Source: CAYJLC01 sp964370735 (lineage in GTDB: Bacteria; Bacillota; Clostridia; Oscillospirales; Butyricicoccaceae). Taken from it: DNA of 18,049 nucleotides. The notes under the pieces are model-generated. The model searched no databases and was not told the DNA's origin. It saw only the letters and a list, made by a program, of their open reading frames with translations. The translations under genes and the position numbers were made by a program. Position 1 is the first letter of the stretch, and every line of letters begins with the position of its first letter. Below, in pieces: positions 15,213 through 18,049 of the stretch. Location: positions 1-18,049 of the forward strand of contig CAYJLC010000038.1 of the NCBI GenBank assembly GCA_964370735.1. The letters are read 5' to 3'.

Positions 15213-15497
15213 AATTTAATAAACTAAACCGTTGAAGTGGAGATAAAAATAAGAAAAGAACTTACAGAGAGTCAGGGCCGGTGTAATCCTGATAGCAACT
15301 GCTTATTAAATGGACCGCGGAGGGCTTGGTCAAAAGGAGAAATCCCTAGTATTCCAAGACGTGTTGGCTTACGTCAGTAGCCAGAAATGTATTTGCATTT
15401 CGTAAAGTGTGCAGGTTTTCCTGTAAATCAAGGTGGTACCACGGGTATGTTATATTCTCGTCCTTGACAGATTAATTTCTGTCGAGGACTTTTTTTA
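15213..15497 (+). promoter_or_regulatory. T-box leader with tryptophan (UGG) specifier
   Basis: A tRNA-sensing T-box riboswitch controlling trpEGD. Conserved parts are the stem I segment AGAGAGTCAGGG (about 15266-15277) with CGGTG and CCTGATAGCAACTGC, the specifier loop TTAAATGGACCGCGG with UGG at 15311-15313, and the T-box sequence AAGGTGGTACCACGGG at 15430-15445. Uncharged tRNA-Trp would pair with UGG and, through its acceptor end, with the TGG bulge of the antiterminator, allowing read-through when tryptophan is scarce. The Trp assignment rests on the loop context and on the downstream genes. Confidence 0.93.
15460..15496 (+). terminator. T-box leader terminator
   Basis: GTCCTTGACAGA (15460-15471) pairs with TCTGTCGAGGAC (15478-15489) over 12 bp with one G-U pair, a 6-nt loop and a T-run at 15490-15496. 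Formed when charged tRNA-Trp binds, it stops transcription before trpE. Confidence 0.92.
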
Positions 15498-15521
15498 TTT
15501 CCAAATAATTAGGAGGCAATT

Positions 15522-16967
15522 ATGAAAACTTTAGAACAAATTATAGAAATCATTGGAACAGGAGATTATAAATCAGTTCCGATATCAAAAACTATTGAAA
15601 TTTCGTGTGATACCATAGAAATTTATAAAAAACTAAAAAATATTAGTCAAAACGTGTTTATCCTAGAATCTTGCGAAGATGTTGCGAATATGGGTAGATA
15701 CAGCTTTTTAGGGTTCGACCCGATTTTAGAAATCACTGCAAAAGATGGAAAAATCAAAATAAATTCAGGCACTACTATTGAAATAAACGACGAATCCCCA
15801 CATAAGTATATAAGACAGATACTAGACGAGAGAAAATGTCCTAAAACTCCTGATTTGCCACCTTTTACTGGTGGACTTGTAGGCTATTTTTCGTATGATT
15901 TCATTAAATATAGCGTGCCAAAGCTTAACCTTGATGCTAAAGATGATGAAAATTTCAATGATGTAGACTTAATGCTTTTCGACAAAGTTATCGCAATAGA
16001 TAATCTTTTAAACAAGGTTATTTTGATGGTAAACATAAAAACTGATGATTTAAAAGAAAACTATAATAATGCACTTCTAGAGCTTGAAAAAATTGAGCAT
16101 ATTATAAAATTCGGCGAGTGTGCCAAAGAACAAAAGGGCAAATTATTATCAGAAGTTAAGCCAACATTTAATAAAAATCAGTTTATGGATATGGTTTTAA
16201 AAGCGAAAAAATACATTTATGAGGGTGATATTTTCCAAGTAGTGCTATCGAATAGATTGTCGGCAGATTTTAGTGGAAGCCTTATTGATATATATGAAAA
16301 GCTAAAAAGAAAAAATCCATCTCCATATATGTTCTATTTTTCTAGTAAGGATATAGAAATGGCTGGCGCTTCTCCTGAAACTTTAGTCAAAGTTTATGAC
16401 AAAAAAGTGATGACCTATCCCCTAGCCGGCACTCGTAAAAGAGGTGTAAATGAGTCAGAGGATTTAGCGCTTGAAAAAGAACTGCTAGAAGATAAAAAGG
16501 AAATCGCAGAACATAATATGCTTGTCGATTTAGGACGAAATGATATCGGTAAAATTAGCGAATTTGGAACGGTTAAAGTCGAAGAATATATGAAAATACT
16601 CAAATTCTCGACAGTTATGCACATAGGTTCGACCGTTACAGGCACTGTTAAGCCTGATAAAGATGCCCTAGATGCAGTTGATGCGATTTTACCAGCTGGA
16701 ACATTATCAGGTGCTCCGAAAATTCGTGCTATGGAAATAATTAACGAGCTTGAAAATGAAAAGCGTGGAGTTTATGGTGGGGCTATTGGATATTTAGATT
16801 TTAATGGAAATATCGATACTTGTATCGCAATTAGGCTTGCATTTAAGAAAAACGACAAAATTTTCATTCGTTCTGGCGCTGGAATTGTAATGGATTCTGT
16901 TCCAGAAAGCGAATTTGAAGAATGCATTAACAAAGCAAAATCAGTAGTTTCGGTATTGGAGGATTAA
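15522..16967 (+). CDS. trpE: Anthranilate synthase component I
   Basis: A 481-residue chorismate-using subunit. It converts chorismate to anthranilate with ammonia supplied by TrpG, the first step of tryptophan synthesis. The N-terminal regulatory part has the tryptophan-binding ILES motif (47-50) and RYSFLG (59-64), so feedback inhibition is likely retained. The chorismate-binding C-terminal domain is complete: FQVVLSNR, MAGASPETLVKV, YPLAGTRKRG, EHNMLVDLGRNDIG, VMHIGSTVTG, LPAGTLSGAPKIRAMEI, and the C-terminal IRSGAGIVMDSVPESEFEEC. Length fits unfused TrpE. It follows the T-box terminator by about 25 bases with an AGGAGG site, and trpG starts 3 nt after its stop. PabB is the main alternative, rejected because of the tryptophan T-box and the trpD downstream. 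Confidence 0.97.
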   Translation: MKTLEQIIEIIGTGDYKSVPISKTIEISCDTIEIYKKLKNISQNVFILESCEDVANMGRYSFLGFDPILEITAKDGKIKINSGTTIEINDESPHKYIRQILDERKCPKTPDLPPFTGGLVGYFSYDFIKYSVPKLNLDAKDDENFNDVDLMLFDKVIAIDNLLNKVILMVNIKTDDLKENYNNALLELEKIEHIIKFGECAKEQKGKLLSEVKPTFNKNQFMDMVLKAKKYIYEGDIFQVVLSNRLSADFSGSLIDIYEKLKRKNPSPYMFYFSSKDIEMAGASPETLVKVYDKKVMTYPLAGTRKRGVNESEDLALEKELLEDKKEIAEHNMLVDLGRNDIGKISEFGTVKVEEYMKILKFSTVMHIGSTVTGTVKPDKDALDAVDAILPAGTLSGAPKIRAMEIINELENEKRGVYGGAIGYLDFNGNIDTCIAIRLAFKKNDKIFIRSGAGIVMDSVPESEFEECINKAKSVVSVLED

Positions 16968-16970
16968 AAA

Positions 16971-17534
16971 ATGATACTTATAATAGATAATTATGACAGC
17001 TTTTCGTACAATTTATATCAAGCAATCGGAGAAATAAATCCTTCGGTGAAGGTTATAAAAAACGATGAACTTACAGTCGAAGAAATTGATAAATTAGCAC
17101 CAACGCATATTGTTTTGTCCCCAGGTCCGAAAAGACCGAAAGATGCTGGCGTGTGCCTTGAAGTTATAGAAAAACTACACACAAAATATCCGATGCTCGG
17201 AGTTTGTCTAGGACATCAATCGATTTGCGAAGCTTTTGGTGCGACAATTACTTATGCCAAGGAAATAATGCATGGAAAGCAATCGACAATAATTTATAAA
17301 GATAGTACATTATTTAAAGGTATAGATGAAGAAATTCTGGTTGCAAGATACCATTCGCTAGCAGCACTTAAAAGCACAATGCCTTTAGAGCTCACTGTAA
17401 CTGCTGAAACTGAAGATGGCGAAATCATGGCTGTTGAGCATCGAGATTTCCCTATTTTCGGAGTGCAATTTCACCCAGAATCAATACTTACACCTTGTGG
17501 TAAAACAATTATTAAGAACTTTTTGGAGGCATAA
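16971..17534 (+). CDS. trpG: Anthranilate synthase component II, glutamine amidotransferase
   Basis: A 187-residue class I glutamine amidotransferase that hydrolyses glutamine and delivers ammonia to TrpE. It opens with MILIIDNYDSFSYNL, followed by the oxyanion strand LSPGP (49-53), the nucleophile Cys79 in GVCLGHQ, HGK (101-103), and the catalytic His168 and Glu170 in FHPES. It is a stand-alone subunit, not fused to trpE or trpD. It starts 3 nt after trpE, and its last codons contain the TTGGAGGC ribosome binding site of trpD, so the three are tightly coupled. In some bacteria the same subunit also serves PabB (amphibolic); nothing in the window decides this. Confidence 0.96.
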   Translation: MILIIDNYDSFSYNLYQAIGEINPSVKVIKNDELTVEEIDKLAPTHIVLSPGPKRPKDAGVCLEVIEKLHTKYPMLGVCLGHQSICEAFGATITYAKEIMHGKQSTIIYKDSTLFKGIDEEILVARYHSLAALKSTMPLELTVTAETEDGEIMAVEHRDFPIFGVQFHPESILTPCGKTIIKNFLEA

Positions 17535-17536
17535 TT

Positions 17537-18049
17537 ATGATTAAAGAAGCAATATTAAAATTATTAAACAAAGAAAATTTGTCGTCTGAAATGGCTTTTG
17601 ATGTTATGAATGAGATTATGAGTGGAAAAACCAGTGATGTTCAAATCGGTTCATATCTAACAGCCCTTTCTATGAAGGGTGAAACAATCGACGAAATTGT
17701 GGCGTCAGCAAAAAGCATGAGAACTCACGCTACAAAACTTTTAAACGATAAAGATGTGCTTGAAATTGTAGGAACTGGTGGCGACAAGTCAAATTCATTT
17801 AATATATCAACGACTTCTGCGATAGTATTAGCAAGCGCCGGCGTGCCTGTTGCAAAACATGGCAATAGAGCAGCTTCTAGCAAATGTGGCTCGGCAGATG
17901 TCCTTGAGGCTTTAGGTGTTAAAATTGATATTTCACCAGAAAAAAGCATGAAAATGCTAGACGAAATTGGGATTTGTTTTTTATTTGCGCCATTATATCA
18001 TGGTGCTATGAAAAATGTAGCCCCTGTTCGAAAAGAACTTGGAATTAGA
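17537..18049 (+). CDS. trpD: Anthranilate phosphoribosyltransferase (5' part, cut by window end)
   Basis: The first 171 codons are open to the last base of the window. The enzyme joins anthranilate to PRPP to give phosphoribosyl-anthranilate. The N-terminal helical part has SDVQIGSYLTALSMKGET, followed by the PRPP-binding GTGGDKSNSFNISTTSA (79-95) and the VAKHGNRAASSKCGSADVLEALG block (104-126), then FLFAPLYHGAMKNVAPVRKELG. The motifs are intact. The ATG lies 2 nt after the trpG stop. Family members are about 330-345 residues long, so roughly half is visible. Further trp genes presumably follow outside the window. Confidence 0.97.
   Translation, partial: MIKEAILKLLNKENLSSEMAFDVMNEIMSGKTSDVQIGSYLTALSMKGETIDEIVASAKSMRTHATKLLNDKDVLEIVGTGGDKSNSFNISTTSAIVLASAGVPVAKHGNRAASSKCGSADVLEALGVKIDISPEKSMKMLDEIGICFLFAPLYHGAMKNVAPVRKELGIR

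Noticed and set aside
15522..17534. pabB/pabA instead of trpE/trpG
   Set aside because: The UGG T-box leader and the trpD gene directly downstream point to tryptophan synthesis.

Overview
The window looks like chromosomal DNA of a low-G+C, anaerobic Bacillota, most likely a gut-type Clostridia. The evidence is AT-rich coding sequence, strong AGGAGG ribosome binding sites, extended -10 promoters, a tryptophan T-box leader before trpE, and families typical of that group (DUF4428, DUF6935, NarL-type two-component systems with 7TM sensors). This placement is inference from content; no rRNA or other marker gene is present.

Layout. 1-1340 (minus strand) is a scar: the C-terminal remnant of a DUF2075/Schlafen-group-3 helicase-like protein, then an IS4-family transposase that has lost its third catalytic residue. 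1558-12952 (plus strand) holds two paralogous signalling modules. Module A is a 7TM membrane sensor (1631-3301) and a separate NarL-type histidine kinase (3313-4623), closed by a terminator. Next is a three-gene operon, lipoprotein / DUF4428 zinc-ribbon protein / lipoprotein (4779-7793), then a LuxR-type response regulator (7893-8519) with its own terminator. Module B is a larger 7TM sensor with an added extracytoplasmic domain (8654-10966), a second kinase (10959-12341) and a second response regulator (12338-12952); these three reading frames overlap. A DUF6935 gene follows (13090-13656).

The unusual point is that each histidine kinase appears split over two genes. The first protein carries the 7TM receptor, a PAS-like segment, a coiled coil and a C-terminus resembling a kinase core without recognisable catalytic motifs. 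The second carries a short membrane anchor, a PAS-like domain and the H-box and ATPase domain. A palindrome TGTGCC-N4-GGCACA lies at almost the same distance upstream of the -10 box of both the lipoprotein operon and the DUF6935 gene, so those genes are candidate targets of one of the response regulators.

13657-14233 is a long intergenic region whose second half is a tandem array of a 122-bp, hairpin-rich repeat with an extended -10 box in each unit, ending just before an aldo/keto reductase gene (14234-15154). 15178-18049 is the start of a tryptophan operon: promoter, T-box leader with a UGG specifier, trpE, trpG and trpD (cut by the window edge).

The signalling modules probably sense an extracellular or membrane cue and control the small lipoprotein/zinc-ribbon/DUF6935 group. 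The ligand, the wiring between kinases and regulators, and the role of the target proteins cannot be read from the sequence.
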